Origin: JAXLWB01 sp046328715
GTDB lineage: Bacteria; Chloroflexota; Anaerolineae; Caldilineales; Caldilineaceae
Direction: 5' to 3'
NCBI GenBank assembly: GCA_046328715.1
Contig: JAXLWB010000002.1
Coordinates: 124,001 to 188,000, forward strand
DNA length: 64,000 nucleotides
This document shows, in pieces, positions 8,050 to 17,578 of the stretch (position 1 is its first letter; the number at the start of each line of letters is the position of its first letter). The position numbers and the translations under genes are program-made. The notes beneath the pieces are model-generated. The model was not told the origin of the DNA. It searched no databases and was given only the letters and a program-made list of their open reading frames with translations.

Positions 8050-10023
8050 TTACCTCAAGCGAAAGATATATATATCGTCCTTGTAGTAGAGTAGCTCGAC
8101 ATAGTCTTTGCCAAATAGACTCATTGGCTGTAAGCCACCTTTACCAAAGACAAGATAAAAATAACTAACCCCTAGTTGCTTTAACCATTGACGCAGATTT
8201 GGGTCATCAATTGATGTTACTGTACTCCAACGCTCAAGTACTTGATTAATTGAAATCGCTTGGCTACGAGATAGTACAGTAGTGTAAATCAACGGAGGAA
8301 GTATTGTTTCACGGTCTGTAAGGACTGGGATCCAATATCCTCCATCAGTGCCAGCATAAGTAGCTCCTTCCCATAAATATGCATTCGGTGCGAACTTTGC
8401 GTTTGCTGGCAGATTCTCCTTTATCCAATGAAGTGCGACAACATCTGCTTTCGTAGCGAGAATTGTCATAGGATTAACAATTGTCCTCATAGTCTTCGCT
8501 CCCCACAGACTAATAACCAGCAACAGTGTAATAGTCACCATTGATATGGCAATGGGCGGTACAATAGACCCAATTACCCAAGCGAAAATGCCTCCTGCAA
8601 AAAGAACAAGTGGGACAAAGAAGGTGATAATAGCAGAATCAAGAGATACAACACCAATTCCAGGCAATCCAAAAATGGGATAAATAAGACTGAAAAAGAC
8701 TACCAAACTCCAACCTATTAATATTAAAAATGGTATTAATAAAGTTGACAGGTATAAGTTACCTTGTCTGACTCTTAGACAAAGAGCCATCAAGAAGCAA
8801 AAAAACCATCCACTCCCAAACCATAAAAAACCATAAGAAGTTCTAAGGGGCTTAATTAGCATACCCAATCCACCACTAGCAAGTAGTATGAGATGATCAA
8901 TACCCGGTACCCAAAATAAAGTCTGCTGATTCGCACCTATAGAAACTGTTTTGGGAAGTGCGAAGAGTAGTATACCAGCCTTCTCGTTTGCAGCAAGATG
9001 ATATAACCAGGGTGATACCATACACAAAGAAAAAACTCCAGCAATTCCCCAAAGGCGTATAGTATTCCACTGACGTTTGAATAGAAAGTGTACTAAAAGT
9101 AAGACGATTAAGCATAATGTAAAAAAGAAAGTTCGTATATGGACTAACATTGCACCTGACAACAAAAGTATTGTAACTATCATCCATTGAACTGTTGCTT
9201 TTTGAGACGTTGACAGCTGATTTAAAGCTAAAAACAATGGAGCAAAAAGAAGGATACCTAATAACTGAGGATACCGTCCCCATGATACATAATAAGCGGG
9301 ATACCATGAGATTAATGAGCCAAAAACAGCAGATGAAATTGCAGCTCGACGATTTTGGAAAAGCAAGCGCCCCCCTGCATAAAACATTAAGGTTACAAGA
9401 GAATTTAACATCTGTCCAAGCTGAAGAATTACCTTTGCAACACCAAATCCATCTGTCCACCCTAATAGCCAACATAGCCAAACAGCAACGGCATGAAAGC
9501 CCCAATGATAGGAGAATGGAGCATTTGGCAAATAAGGAAGATAAGAGTCAGGTAATTTTCCCTGATCGATTATAAGTTTCGCAATTTCAGTGTGATGAAC
9601 CGAATCAACCCAATTCGGTAACACAAGTCCTTCGACTTGCTGCAAGCGAGTGAAGATAGTGAGGCTAAAAACTACTATCCAGAATAGTAACCAACGGCGT
9701 TCAATTGAACCTAGTCGAATTGGTAAAGTTCGAATTTGAAAAACTGCACATCCAATTGCAAGGATTCCAATTCCAAACACAAAACCACGCGCAGTCCACG
9801 CTGTCCAAACCGGAATAAAATGCCATGTAGAACTAATTGAGCTCCATAGAAGAATGAGGGGCCAAAAAACAATGCCAAGACCAATTTGGACAGATATTGC
9901 AACCAACCAGTCCTTTGGTCTTGGCATTCTGAGTAAGGACACAAGTAAGATTCCTGGTGTCCATAATAGCCAAATGGCACCTAGCCAAATCTCAATAATA
10001 GATTGAGCAGACATCCATTTCAC
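8050..10023 (-). CDS. Large polytopic membrane protein with DSVHHT motif, paralogue of the 4642-6573 product
   Basis: 657 residues, about 14 hydrophobic segments and a C-terminal soluble tail. Motifs shared with the paralogue are DSVHHT (140-145), FSYHWGFH (170-177) and SWGRYPQ. The role is inferred only: probably a GT-C-type or polymer-handling membrane protein of the surface glycan cluster. Translation starts at GTG (10023), whose first base overlaps the last base of the upstream lipoprotein stop codon (TAGTG), a classical translational coupling. An ATG three codons later is an alternative start. It ends 9 nt before the sulfatase-like gene, so 10775-6625 looks like one transcription unit. 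Confidence 0.72.
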   Translation of the reverse strand: MKWMSAQSIIEIWLGAIWLLWTPGILLVSLLRMPRPKDWLVAISVQIGLGIVFWPLILLWSSISSTWHFIPVWTAWTARGFVFGIGILAIGCAVFQIRTLPIRLGSIERRWLLFWIVVFSLTIFTRLQQVEGLVLPNWVDSVHHTEIAKLIIDQGKLPDSYLPYLPNAPFSYHWGFHAVAVWLCWLLGWTDGFGVAKVILQLGQMLNSLVTLMFYAGGRLLFQNRRAAISSAVFGSLISWYPAYYVSWGRYPQLLGILLFAPLFLALNQLSTSQKATVQWMIVTILLLSGAMLVHIRTFFFTLCLIVLLLVHFLFKRQWNTIRLWGIAGVFSLCMVSPWLYHLAANEKAGILLFALPKTVSIGANQQTLFWVPGIDHLILLASGGLGMLIKPLRTSYGFLWFGSGWFFCFLMALCLRVRQGNLYLSTLLIPFLILIGWSLVVFFSLIYPIFGLPGIGVVSLDSAIITFFVPLVLFAGGIFAWVIGSIVPPIAISMVTITLLLVISLWGAKTMRTIVNPMTILATKADVVALHWIKENLPANAKFAPNAYLWEGATYAGTDGGYWIPVLTDRETILPPLIYTTVLSRSQAISINQVLERWSTVTSIDDPNLRQWLKQLGVSYFYLVFGKGGLQPMSLFGKDYVELLYYKDDIYIFRLR

Positions 10024-10775
10024 TATTTTCTCACAACTAACGTGTCAAAGATAAAACCGACTTGTGGAACTTGCTCAGCACCCGGGCCGTTAAACCCTCG
10101 TGCAAGGAAGTCCTCATGGGCAAAATCTGTTCCATCAAGCTCGGCAACTGCAACACCGATATATGCATTCTCAACCAGCGGCTTCACCTCAATCTCAAAT
10201 TTGCCGTCTTCACTAATCGTGCCCTGGCCCAAAACATCACCCATAAATCCGACATCTACTATCAAGATTGGCACATTTGCCGGTCCTGTACCACGAACAA
10301 CGGTAGCACCTGGCATTACAGGACGCTCCAGGACAAATGGGACTACAGGAATCCGACTTGACACATCTGTGGCAGTCGGCGCAGGTGGTGGATAGGAACT
10401 AGAATCTCTTGATGTAGTTACTACATTAGTGCTGGTGACAGACCCATCCGCTTGTGCAGGTGGTGGATAGGAACTGGAATCGCTCGATGTAGTTACCCCA
10501 TTAGTGCTGGTGACAGACGCATTCGCTTGTGCAGGTGGTGGATAAGCAACAGTATCGGTTAGGGGTACTACTGTGTCTACTGGTTGTTGAGTTAAGGTCG
10601 CTGTTGCTGATGGCGCTTCAGACGTTGATGTTGGGGGTAGAGACGTCGCAGTTGGTACTTGTGTAGCTGTAGCTGGTACCGCTGTTGGAGTAGGCGTTGG
10701 TTCTTCATCACCACTACAACTAGACAAAAGCATAACGCTTAGAAGAACACTTAGAAATAGCTTTCGTTTTTGCAT
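10023..10775 (-). CDS. Lipoprotein with Pro/Thr-rich repeat linker and C-terminal beta domain
   Basis: 250 residues. The signal peptide ends in the lipobox LLSSC (Cys20), so it is probably lipid-anchored and extracytoplasmic. Residues 25-145 form a low-complexity Thr/Pro/Ala/Ser linker. It contains three SYPPPA/YPPPAQ-type blocks spaced about 25 residues apart and joined by near-identical VTSTNxVTTS segments. The last 100 residues (from ERPVMPGATVVRGTG) look like one Ig-like or bacterial-surface beta-sandwich. Function is unknown; the design is that of a spacer that presents a small domain away from the membrane. It overlaps the next gene by one base. Confidence 0.75.
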   Translation of the reverse strand: MQKRKLFLSVLLSVMLLSSCSGDEEPTPTPTAVPATATQVPTATSLPPTSTSEAPSATATLTQQPVDTVVPLTDTVAYPPPAQANASVTSTNGVTTSSDSSSYPPPAQADGSVTSTNVVTTSRDSSSYPPPAPTATDVSSRIPVVPFVLERPVMPGATVVRGTGPANVPILIVDVGFMGDVLGQGTISEDGKFEIEVKPLVENAYIGVAVAELDGTDFAHEDFLARGFNGPGAEQVPQVGFIFDTLVVRK

Positions 10776-10794
10776 CTGATTCTCGATAATAATA

Positions 10795-10834
10795 AAGAAA
10801 GAGAACCATCTTCACGAGATGAGTTCTCTTTCTT
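10795..10834 (-). terminator. Intrinsic terminator/attenuator between secreted repeat protein and lipoprotein
   Basis: Long inverted repeat: 12 bp of AAGAAAGAGAAC with its perfect complement, an inner CATCT/AGATG 5-bp stem and a 5-nt loop. It starts 14 nt after the stop of the 12368-10848 gene and ends 20 nt before the lipoprotein start. The lower stem is A/T-rich, so it may only partly uncouple the two genes. Confidence 0.65.
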
Positions 10835-10847
10835 CAGTAGCGTCTCT

Positions 10848-12368
10848 TTATTGAGCAACAAAAGCTTCGTAGTTGTTCTTGTCTTGCTGAAGCGGACTAT
10901 TGCCAAATGGATAGGTAGATTCATTCGCAATTGCCACAACTGGCTGATTAGAAGTAATGATCACACCAAATACACCAGCCGAACCGCTAATATCAGACGG
11001 CATCGCTGTACCATCAAACAAGTTAGCTTTTTTCGCCATTTCAACAAATGTAAAGGCGGAGCCAGGAGTAATGGTCTGCGCTTGGGTCTTGTAGCTTGTA
11101 CCGTTGGCATTCGTGAAAGTTACGACCACGTTAGCATCCGAATCGCTGACATTTTGAACTTGCAGACCTGTCCCTTTATTGAACGAGTTCTCCTTATAGA
11201 GTGGAGCGCTCAGTTTAGCTCCACCACTCTTTTGAGCAGAGTAAGTTGTAGATTCATTACGTCCACCGTTACCGCCATTTGCAAGGAAGGAAGGAACATA
11301 GGCCTCATTCACAATCGCAACAATATTGCCACCTGGAGCGGAAATTGTTGCAGATGCTAAGCAGCCGCTTGGCATCGTATTTCCGGCCGACCCTGAAAGA
11401 TGCACGAAAGTGTGTGAATCACCAGCGGCCAACCCAGTCTGTGATGCTGTAAACGTTTGACCAGCACATGAACCTCCTGCACCTTTGTATGTCACTGTAA
11501 CGTCAACCGCTGCTGTACCTACATTCTGAACCTGCAAACCAGTAAAACGATTAAAGAACTCGGACTTAATAATCGGCGCGTACGCTGTTGCACCACGATC
11601 ATTGGGTGTGAAACCACGGGTCGATTGGAGCTGTGTGGCGGGGTTCTCACTTCCATGTTCTACAACTACACCAGCAAGTGGTTGCCCATTGTCTGATGTT
11701 ACTGTCAAAGAGCCAACACTCACACCATTACCATCAGGCACATTAGCGGCCGAAGGATTCACAATGTACATGCGCCCTGGTTCAATAGACGGTGTTTGGA
11801 AGGTCAGTGGAGTTGCAGAACCCGCTACCTTGAAAGTCGCAGTAGCTGTAGTCGCAGATGTTCCTGCATTCTGAATATAGAATGTGGTCGTTTTACCAAA
11901 GTGGTTTCTCTTCACCAAGGGGAAGTTTAATTCTGTGTTTGCAGTATTAACACCTTGGTATTGAGCTGCAGCTAAACCACCATCCACACCGTACTCATTG
12001 CCAGCAACCGTAATCTTGCGATTTGTCAAGTTAACAATTGCATTCAAAGGTTGACTGGCAGATACTCGTGCTGAACCTTGAAATCCACCCGAAATTGTCA
12101 AATCATGAGGCAAATAGGTCTTTGCACCATTTTGAGCAATTGTATCAGTCTTTGTGAATGTTGCACCACCGGTAGCATTTGCAAAGGCTTCTACAGTAAT
12201 ATTTGCAGTAGCTGTTCCAACGTTTTGCAATTGTACACCTGTGTACCAACCTTGACCTGGCAAATCTTCAGCACTGTCTGGTGATTGTGCACTAGCAATT
12301 CCAGCAGTAATGCTCAACAACAAACTTAGCATAACTGCAAAGGTTGTAAATCTTTTAAAACCTTTCAT
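10848..12368 (-). CDS. Secreted surface protein built of about four QNVG-type beta repeats
   Basis: 506 residues. A standard signal peptide ends at AGIASAQS (cleavage near residue 27). The mature part consists of repeats of roughly 110-120 residues. Each opens with a variant of TGLQVQNVG (near residues 43, 165, 277 and 400) followed by a short beta pattern such as xxVTVTY or ANITVEAF. Within the repeats are runs like AIVNEAY and VAIANEST. The same module occurs in the C-terminal half of the broken subtilase at 37596-39881, so it is a shared extracellular domain. An adhesive or cell-wall-binding role is a guess. AAAGGAGAATCAT precedes the ATG. A long hairpin follows the stop. Confidence 0.75.
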   Translation of the reverse strand: MKGFKRFTTFAVMLSLLLSITAGIASAQSPDSAEDLPGQGWYTGVQLQNVGTATANITVEAFANATGGATFTKTDTIAQNGAKTYLPHDLTISGGFQGSARVSASQPLNAIVNLTNRKITVAGNEYGVDGGLAAAQYQGVNTANTELNFPLVKRNHFGKTTTFYIQNAGTSATTATATFKVAGSATPLTFQTPSIEPGRMYIVNPSAANVPDGNGVSVGSLTVTSDNGQPLAGVVVEHGSENPATQLQSTRGFTPNDRGATAYAPIIKSEFFNRFTGLQVQNVGTAAVDVTVTYKGAGGSCAGQTFTASQTGLAAGDSHTFVHLSGSAGNTMPSGCLASATISAPGGNIVAIVNEAYVPSFLANGGNGGRNESTTYSAQKSGGAKLSAPLYKENSFNKGTGLQVQNVSDSDANVVVTFTNANGTSYKTQAQTITPGSAFTFVEMAKKANLFDGTAMPSDISGSAGVFGVIITSNQPVVAIANESTYPFGNSPLQQDKNNYEAFVAQ

Positions 12369-12863
12369 TATGATTCTCCTTTAAAGCTTGATTTACATAT
12401 GTCATATCATAGTAGGTCTTTGCTTGTCTGCGTTAACCCTTCGGTCTCTATCCTATCATCGAAATTTATTAGTGCAATACACAATAGGAAGTAATAAGCA
12501 TTTGGGAGTGAAGAATGCTTATTAACTCAGATTCGTTAATTCACAAATACCCCAAAAGGGTTACACAACAACTGTGCATATCCGCAAAGTCATACTATAT
12601 AGATGAGTTCTGTAACTAAAGGTACAAAACTTAAATTTGCAAGCCTGCAATGCACTAAGACCTTTTTACTTTACTCAAGTTAGTTTAGTACTTCAGAGAA
12701 GCACCAGGTCTAAAGCAAAGAGCTAGCATTTCACCACAGTATAAACATTATTCTCTTTCACAAACTTTACAATGAACTGATTGAAACTTTTGTAATAGTG
12801 AAAATATAGAGAAAAAGATGGCGCATCATAATTGTTCACCAACTATCACGAAGGAGAACAAAG
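12369..12863. other. Intergenic region upstream of the repeat protein and of the IS5-like remnant
   Basis: About 495 bp, A/T-rich. Beyond the Shine-Dalgarno of the 12368 gene and an AAGGAGA before the transposase remnant (12851-12857) I see no gene. The stretch 12797-12830 is probably the terminal part of the IS remnant, but its partner inverted repeat is missing. Confidence 0.4.
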
Positions 12864-13255
12864 ATGAGCACCATCCCGGCTAGTGTAACAGAAGAACAGT
12901 TTGAACAAAAGATACGCTCTTATTTGAATGTAGCCAGATGAGGCCATATGAGTTGTATCCCGTTGTATAAAATGCTTAACTACGTCTTGTACCGGCTGCA
13001 TACAGGGTGTCGGTGGGCGCAATTGCTGATCGACTGTGACACGGAGCAGCCAGAATATTCAGAAATCAGTCGGCATGCAGTCTATTACCATCATCGCAGG
13101 TGGAGCAGAGACGGCAATTTGAAAAGCCTATGGCTAGCCAGTATTTTGGAGATTGCCGATAACCACAAACTCGATTGTAGTCAACTCAATCTGGATGGCA
13201 GTCACGCCCTGGTCAATTCAGCTCGTTGTCACAGCGAGGATTTGAAAACGCTTAC
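12864..13255 (+). pseudogene. IS5-family transposase remnant (internal stop, 3' truncated)
   Basis: The reading frame starts at ATG 12864 after AAGGAGA. It encodes about 25 residues (MSTIPASVTEEQFEQKIRSY and on), hits TGA at 12939, then continues in the same frame from 12942. The continuation is transposase-like: PLYKMLNYVLYRLHTGCRW, then YYHHRRWSRDGNLK and the first catalytic region LNLDGSHALVNS. Homology stops near 13243, just before the convergent gene ending at 13258, so most of the catalytic domain and the right end are gone. A CGA-to-TGA change would explain the stop. It differs in subgroup from the IS5 copy at 34132-34993. Confidence 0.75.
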
Positions 13256-13257
13256 AA

Positions 13258-14949
13258 CTACTCCACATAGCCTAAGCTACGCAACTGTTGCCAGAGCACA
13301 GCTTCGTCACTTTCCTCTAAGCGATTCTCCTCTGGGGGGGTTGCATAAGAATTCACAGTCATTTTGTCATTCTGTGGCATCAGCAGTTCTTCTTTTTGAT
13401 TCTTAAAAAGTCGTAACAGAATCTTGCCATCCATCCTATCAAGGGAATCAGTTTGCGTAAGTAAGGCCAAGACAGTCGGTGCGATATCAATAATCGAGGG
13501 AGGATCGGCAAGGTATCCAGCATTTACTAACGACGGACCACAAGCAATCAGCACTCCCATCTCCCGATGGCTACCGCTTTCTCCAGTATGAGGGATAGCA
13601 AACAAATTATCGTCGGCATCTGAAAATTCATACCCTTGACGAGTGATATACGCCAAATCACGCATAACTACGGTGAGATCTGGGGACCAGTCCAGTTTTT
13701 CTCCTCTAAACAGCTCTTCACGGAGGAATATTTGTGTAACAACCTTTTGAGCATCAATTGGATCAATCAACTCCGTTAATTGAGAGGCAATTTGGCGGCA
13801 AAGGTTATCATAATCAGAAGCCTCGACTATGCCATCATGTTCACGTCCGCTTAGGTTAAGGTAAATTTGCCCATGGTAACCAAAGCTGTAGGCGCGAGTT
13901 TGTGACCAATCTACTAATTCGCTCATTTCCTGTCGTTCGTTGGCGGCCAGAATTTGGATTCTATCTCCTAGGATCTCCTTTATAAGACTTTCAAGTTTGC
14001 CAAGTCCAACACTACGCAAGGTATCAGAGATCCTTTGGCGATGCAATCCTAAACGAGCTAGCAGTGACTTGATGGAAGAAGATCTTGAAGTATTATTTTT
14101 AAGCTTTAAATAGCCTTTTTCTTCTAGCCAACGATTGAGCATGACGTCTTTATACAGGGGTCCACTGCCGTGATCAGAAATAATGATAATATCAGTATCG
14201 TCGCCGGCGACTTCTACAAAACGTCCCACCCACTGATCAACATGACAATAGTAGTCGAAAATCGCATTTTTGAAACGTTGAGAAGCGCCTGTATCATGTT
14301 GCGGATGGGTTTGATCCATAAAGCGCCAATAGAAATGAGCAATCTCATCTGGCTCACGGACTACATGCATAAAGAAGTCCCAAGGTTCCCGTCGAGCAAG
14401 TTCAAGTGCATTTTGTGCCTGTAGATCGGTAATGGCATAGATCTCATCCAAATACTCGTGCTCTCTACCTGGTACAAAGTGAAAACGCTTATTAACTCGA
14501 TATCCTTTTTGTGCAAGAGCATCATTCAATAATTGTGGATAAGCAAAAGGTCGATGATCAGGGGTACCCAACCCAGCAATCAAAATACCATTAACGGGTT
14601 CGACTGGATATGTCATAGGAACATTACAAACAATTACCCGCTTGCCCAGGTCGCTCAATTGTTTCCACAACGACGGTTGGCTTATCGTAGCCCCGCCATA
14701 GACCAATTTGCGTTTATAGGTGGTCAAATCACGTTGTACAAAATCATAGATGCCATGTCGACCTGGATTCACTCCAGTAGCAAAAGAAACCCATGCTGCA
14801 GATGACAAGACCGGCATCACTGAACGAAGGTGTCCATAACTACCATAAGTCATTAAACGCATAAGATTGGGTAAGTATCCAGCCCTTGCCCATGGTTCAA
14901 TTAGTTCAAGCGAAGCACCATCAAGGCCAATCACCATTGTACGTGACAT
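13258..14949 (-). CDS. Alkaline-phosphatase-superfamily phosphodiesterase (NPP-like)
   Basis: 563 residues. The N-terminus MSRTMVIGLDGASLELI carries the metal-binding D10. The region PVLSSAAWVSFATGVNPGRH (46-65) contains the Ser nucleophile and the WxSFxTGxNPGxHG pattern of type I phosphodiesterase/nucleotide pyrophosphatase proteins. IIIISDHGSGP supplies the DH metal ligands, and an HTGESGSHREMG stretch the late His. There is no signal peptide, so it may act in the cytoplasm. Such proteins recur in polysaccharide clusters and may act on sugar-nucleotide or lipid-linked phosphates; the substrate is unknown. The last coding bases adjoin the IS5 remnant. AAGGA lies 8 nt before the ATG. Confidence 0.87.
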   Translation of the reverse strand: MSRTMVIGLDGASLELIEPWARAGYLPNLMRLMTYGSYGHLRSVMPVLSSAAWVSFATGVNPGRHGIYDFVQRDLTTYKRKLVYGGATISQPSLWKQLSDLGKRVIVCNVPMTYPVEPVNGILIAGLGTPDHRPFAYPQLLNDALAQKGYRVNKRFHFVPGREHEYLDEIYAITDLQAQNALELARREPWDFFMHVVREPDEIAHFYWRFMDQTHPQHDTGASQRFKNAIFDYYCHVDQWVGRFVEVAGDDTDIIIISDHGSGPLYKDVMLNRWLEEKGYLKLKNNTSRSSSIKSLLARLGLHRQRISDTLRSVGLGKLESLIKEILGDRIQILAANERQEMSELVDWSQTRAYSFGYHGQIYLNLSGREHDGIVEASDYDNLCRQIASQLTELIDPIDAQKVVTQIFLREELFRGEKLDWSPDLTVVMRDLAYITRQGYEFSDADDNLFAIPHTGESGSHREMGVLIACGPSLVNAGYLADPPSIIDIAPTVLALLTQTDSLDRMDGKILLRLFKNQKEELLMPQNDKMTVNSYATPPEENRLEESDEAVLWQQLRSLGYVE

Positions 14950-15082
14950 CAGGGTTTCCTTATTGTTTGGATACGCAAAAGGAGAAATCTAGAATCTCCC
15001 GCTCAAAATAAGCTTCTCTCCCAATGATATCATGCGTAAGTTCTGATTCTAAAACTACATTTCACACTTAAATCGATGCAAA

Positions 15083-15110
15083 GCAAAAAAGTAGAACTGT
15101 AAGCCAGTTC
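15083..15110 (-). terminator. Intrinsic terminator after the flippase gene
   Basis: On the minus strand: GAACTG, GCTTA loop, CAGTTC, then TAC and six T's. It lies about 100 nt past the stop codon of the flippase gene. Confidence 0.7.
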
Positions 15111-15207
15111 CATTTATTTATGGTGCTACTTTAACTCTTGCATGAAAAGCGGAGTTTTGCATATCGAAATGTGATTGATGAGCGCATCTTTAAAATGCAA
15201 CGGCGTT

Positions 15208-16509
15208 TTAGTTACGCCAAGTAGAGCTACTGATCACACTAAAAGCAGAAATGCACAAAAATACACTGGTTGAAAGATTACGCGTGATAGCAGCACCAAG
15301 TGCTCCGTAGCGGGGAATAAGTAAGAGATTCACAATAAAGTTGAGGATCACTGTAGTGGAGATAAGATAAGCAACACGCTGTTGATGACCACTAGCAAGC
15401 AGATAGCGAGATTGAGGAATGTTTAGCGCAAAGGGCACGAGTGCAATTATTATGATTTGAACCATATGAGCAGAGACAGACATTTGTGTTCCAAAGACTA
15501 GCGGAACTAGCCAGGGAGCAGTAATCCAGATTGCAATTACAATGGGTACTGCCATAAAAAGCGTCCAACGTAAAGCGGAATAGTAGATTCTATTCAGTTC
15601 AAATGAAGGATTTGTAGTTGCAGTAATTACAGACGTTTTAGATTGCCCCATAACTCGTGCCATGAATGGAAAAATGACTGTACGTAGAGCTTGAAGTGGC
15701 ATGGTTGCTGTCGAAAAGATGGTCGTTGCCACACTATAGTAGCTAACTTGATGAATAGGCTGTAATACAGATAACAAGATCACATCCACTTGATATTCAA
15801 GGGTAGCCGCAATACCAATCACCAAATAGGGCCATCGTTTGCTGAATGTTTGTCCTAGAGAACTGATTTGCTCTTCCGTCGTTACCGTTGGAATCTTGCG
15901 TTTACTTGTAAGCTTCCAAAGTGTACGGAAAACAACAAGTACAATGGCACAATGCACAAATGAAGCAATTGACCAACTAACAGCAATCCAAATCGCTTGT
16001 CTGCTTGTCAACACCGCAACTGTCAAACATGATAGTTTGAGTGCGGTTTGTAAAAATGAAACCACAAAAGAGTTTACAAAATTTTCACGACCAACTAATC
16101 CAGCTTGGATTACATTCGTAGCCGCATCTGGGATCACACTGGCAACAAAGAATACTAAATAGAAAACTCGTGTTATGGGGTAAAGACCAAGTTGTACTGC
16201 ACCCCAAAGCAAAACAGCAAGTCCTAGAAGCAACCCGGTGGCCACCAAAATTCGCTGTAGTAGGTAGTGACCAATGACTGTCTCCACTTGTCCATCCTCA
16301 AAGCGCTGGCTAGCAACTATACGAATCAACCATTCATCCATTCCTACCCACCAAGCGCTAAGGATGAGTGCATAGGTGATGGCAAGCGAGAATTCCCCAG
16401 CCGCTTCGCTGCCTAATGTGTGCGATAGCAAAATAAAAACAACAATGTTGGGGATCCGCAGAACAATCAGTTGTGCCAGCGAGAAAAGGGTATTACGACG
16501 AATTTGCAT
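15208..16509 (-). CDS. Oligosaccharide flippase / polysaccharide exporter (MOP superfamily)
   Basis: 433 residues with about 12 to 14 hydrophobic helices and little soluble sequence. The N-terminus has the Wzx-like pattern of an amphipathic start (MQIRRNTLFSLAQLIVLRIP) followed by SHTLGSEAAGEFSLAITYALI. The second half begins with a repeat-like cytoplasmic loop (SLGQTFSKRWPYLVIGIAAT). MOP-type flippases move undecaprenyl-linked repeat units from the inner to the outer leaflet. It lies 14 nt downstream of a methyltransferase and is probably cotranscribed with it. It would supply the GT-C enzymes around it. The exact glycan is unknown. Confidence 0.85.
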   Translation of the reverse strand: MQIRRNTLFSLAQLIVLRIPNIVVFILLSHTLGSEAAGEFSLAITYALILSAWWVGMDEWLIRIVASQRFEDGQVETVIGHYLLQRILVATGLLLGLAVLLWGAVQLGLYPITRVFYLVFFVASVIPDAATNVIQAGLVGRENFVNSFVVSFLQTALKLSCLTVAVLTSRQAIWIAVSWSIASFVHCAIVLVVFRTLWKLTSKRKIPTVTTEEQISSLGQTFSKRWPYLVIGIAATLEYQVDVILLSVLQPIHQVSYYSVATTIFSTATMPLQALRTVIFPFMARVMGQSKTSVITATTNPSFELNRIYYSALRWTLFMAVPIVIAIWITAPWLVPLVFGTQMSVSAHMVQIIIIALVPFALNIPQSRYLLASGHQQRVAYLISTTVILNFIVNLLLIPRYGALGAAITRNLSTSVFLCISAFSVISSSTWRN

Positions 16510-16523
16510 AGCGAAAACTTACA

Positions 16524-17264
16524 TCAAGCACAATTCTTACGTGCTACGCAGAAATGACCAAGGGTCGCCTCTTGCACTTGATCCAGCGAGTCGAGCGGGA
16601 AGAGCAAAAGAGGGAGAATCACTTCGAAGAGGATTGCTGCGCCAGCTTTAGCCAAGTTGCGCAGTAGCCCAGTTGACGCTAGCCAGTGGTTGCGACTAAA
16701 GAGCCAATAGGTAAATTGCTGGAGTTGAAAAGAGAGATACCAAAAGTAGCCCCCTAGTGGTTTCATGGTTTCGACTTGATAGCCAGTTTTACCTAGCAGA
16801 TAGCGTAACCCATAAGATGTATAGCGGAAGTAATCGTGGGGAATTTGATGTTCGTGCCAACTTTGTGGGGCCACCAATAACAAAATGCCTCCTGGCTTGA
16901 GCACCCTTTGAATTTCACGTAGTACCTTTTCCGGTTCGGCCAGATGTTCCAGTACTTGGGTACAAACAGCGGCATCAAAGACATTATCGGCAAAGGGCAG
17001 CCATTCAAGCGTGTTGATGGCATCCAATGCGGAGTAGTCCCAGGTAGCATCACCAATCGCTAGATCGACACCGATGTAATGAGTATGGGTAAAGAACGGC
17101 TTGAAGCGCCCTTCACCTGAGCCAGCATCCAACACCCAAGCGTTTGCAGGCAGCATCTTGGCTGCTTCTGCCAGCAAATGGTGCATAAGATAGGTATTGA
17201 CTTCGATTCGTTGGCGTAAGAAGGATGGCAAAGAGTGTCGCCAATGCGATGGTTGTGAATCCAT
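16524..17264 (-). CDS. Class I SAM-dependent methyltransferase (Methyltransf_11 type)
   Basis: 246 residues. Motif I is VLDAGSGEGRF (44-54). The acidic loop is YIGVDLAIGD, then FDAAVCTQVLEHL as motif II/III and VLKPGGILLLVAP as post-motif. The frame is open further upstream to a GTG at 17309. The ATG at 17264 is preferred because TACAAT lies exactly 6 nt before it, with no Shine-Dalgarno at either site, consistent with a leaderless message. The small C-terminal extension is hydrophobic. It is located directly before a flippase gene, so methylation of a sugar or lipid-linked intermediate is the likely job; the substrate is not identifiable. Confidence 0.87.
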   Translation of the reverse strand: MDSQPSHWRHSLPSFLRQRIEVNTYLMHHLLAEAAKMLPANAWVLDAGSGEGRFKPFFTHTHYIGVDLAIGDATWDYSALDAINTLEWLPFADNVFDAAVCTQVLEHLAEPEKVLREIQRVLKPGGILLLVAPQSWHEHQIPHDYFRYTSYGLRYLLGKTGYQVETMKPLGGYFWYLSFQLQQFTYWLFSRNHWLASTGLLRNLAKAGAAILFEVILPLLLFPLDSLDQVQEATLGHFCVARKNCA

Positions 17265-17270
17265 AGCTGT

Positions 17271-17276
17271 ATTGTA
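17271..17276 (-). promoter_or_regulatory. Putative -10 hexamer 6 nt before the methyltransferase ATG
   Basis: TACAAT on the minus strand, 6 nt upstream of ATG 17264. A convincing -35 was not found. It is listed because three other genes here show the same geometry. Confidence 0.4.
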
Positions 17277-17448
17277 TTTCAACGTCTCTGAATTCTCATA
17301 ACCTAGCACGAGTTTAAAGAAAAGCTTCTGGCAGAACAGGAGAAACCAGCGAAGTGAGTTTACACCAAGATCAACAATTTGCTTAGGCGATACGCATGCA
17401 CGCTTTCGTCGACAAACTTACTCTTTCTTCAGCTTTCTTTTTGTACTA

Positions 17449-17477
17449 TTGACAAAAGCAGTACTTGGTGCTATGCT
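17449..17477 (+). promoter_or_regulatory. Sigma-70 promoter upstream of the secreted metalloprotease
   Basis: TTGACA (17449-17454), 17-nt spacer, TATGCT (17472-17477) preceded by TGC (extended -10). The implied leader is about 95 nt to the AGAAAGGAG and ATG at 17579. Confidence 0.75.
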
Positions 17478-17578
17478 CATATTACACGCGCATGTCTTCC
17501 CATCAGAATTATTGTCTTGCCTAACGTAAATCCCACTTCTTAAATTCTATAGCTTTGTCTGTCAGAAAGGAGTGTTCT

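Noticed and set aside
8897..9575. Long frames opposite or out of phase with the 8050-10023 membrane protein
   Set aside because: They lie inside a gene with strong membrane-protein features and paralogue support.
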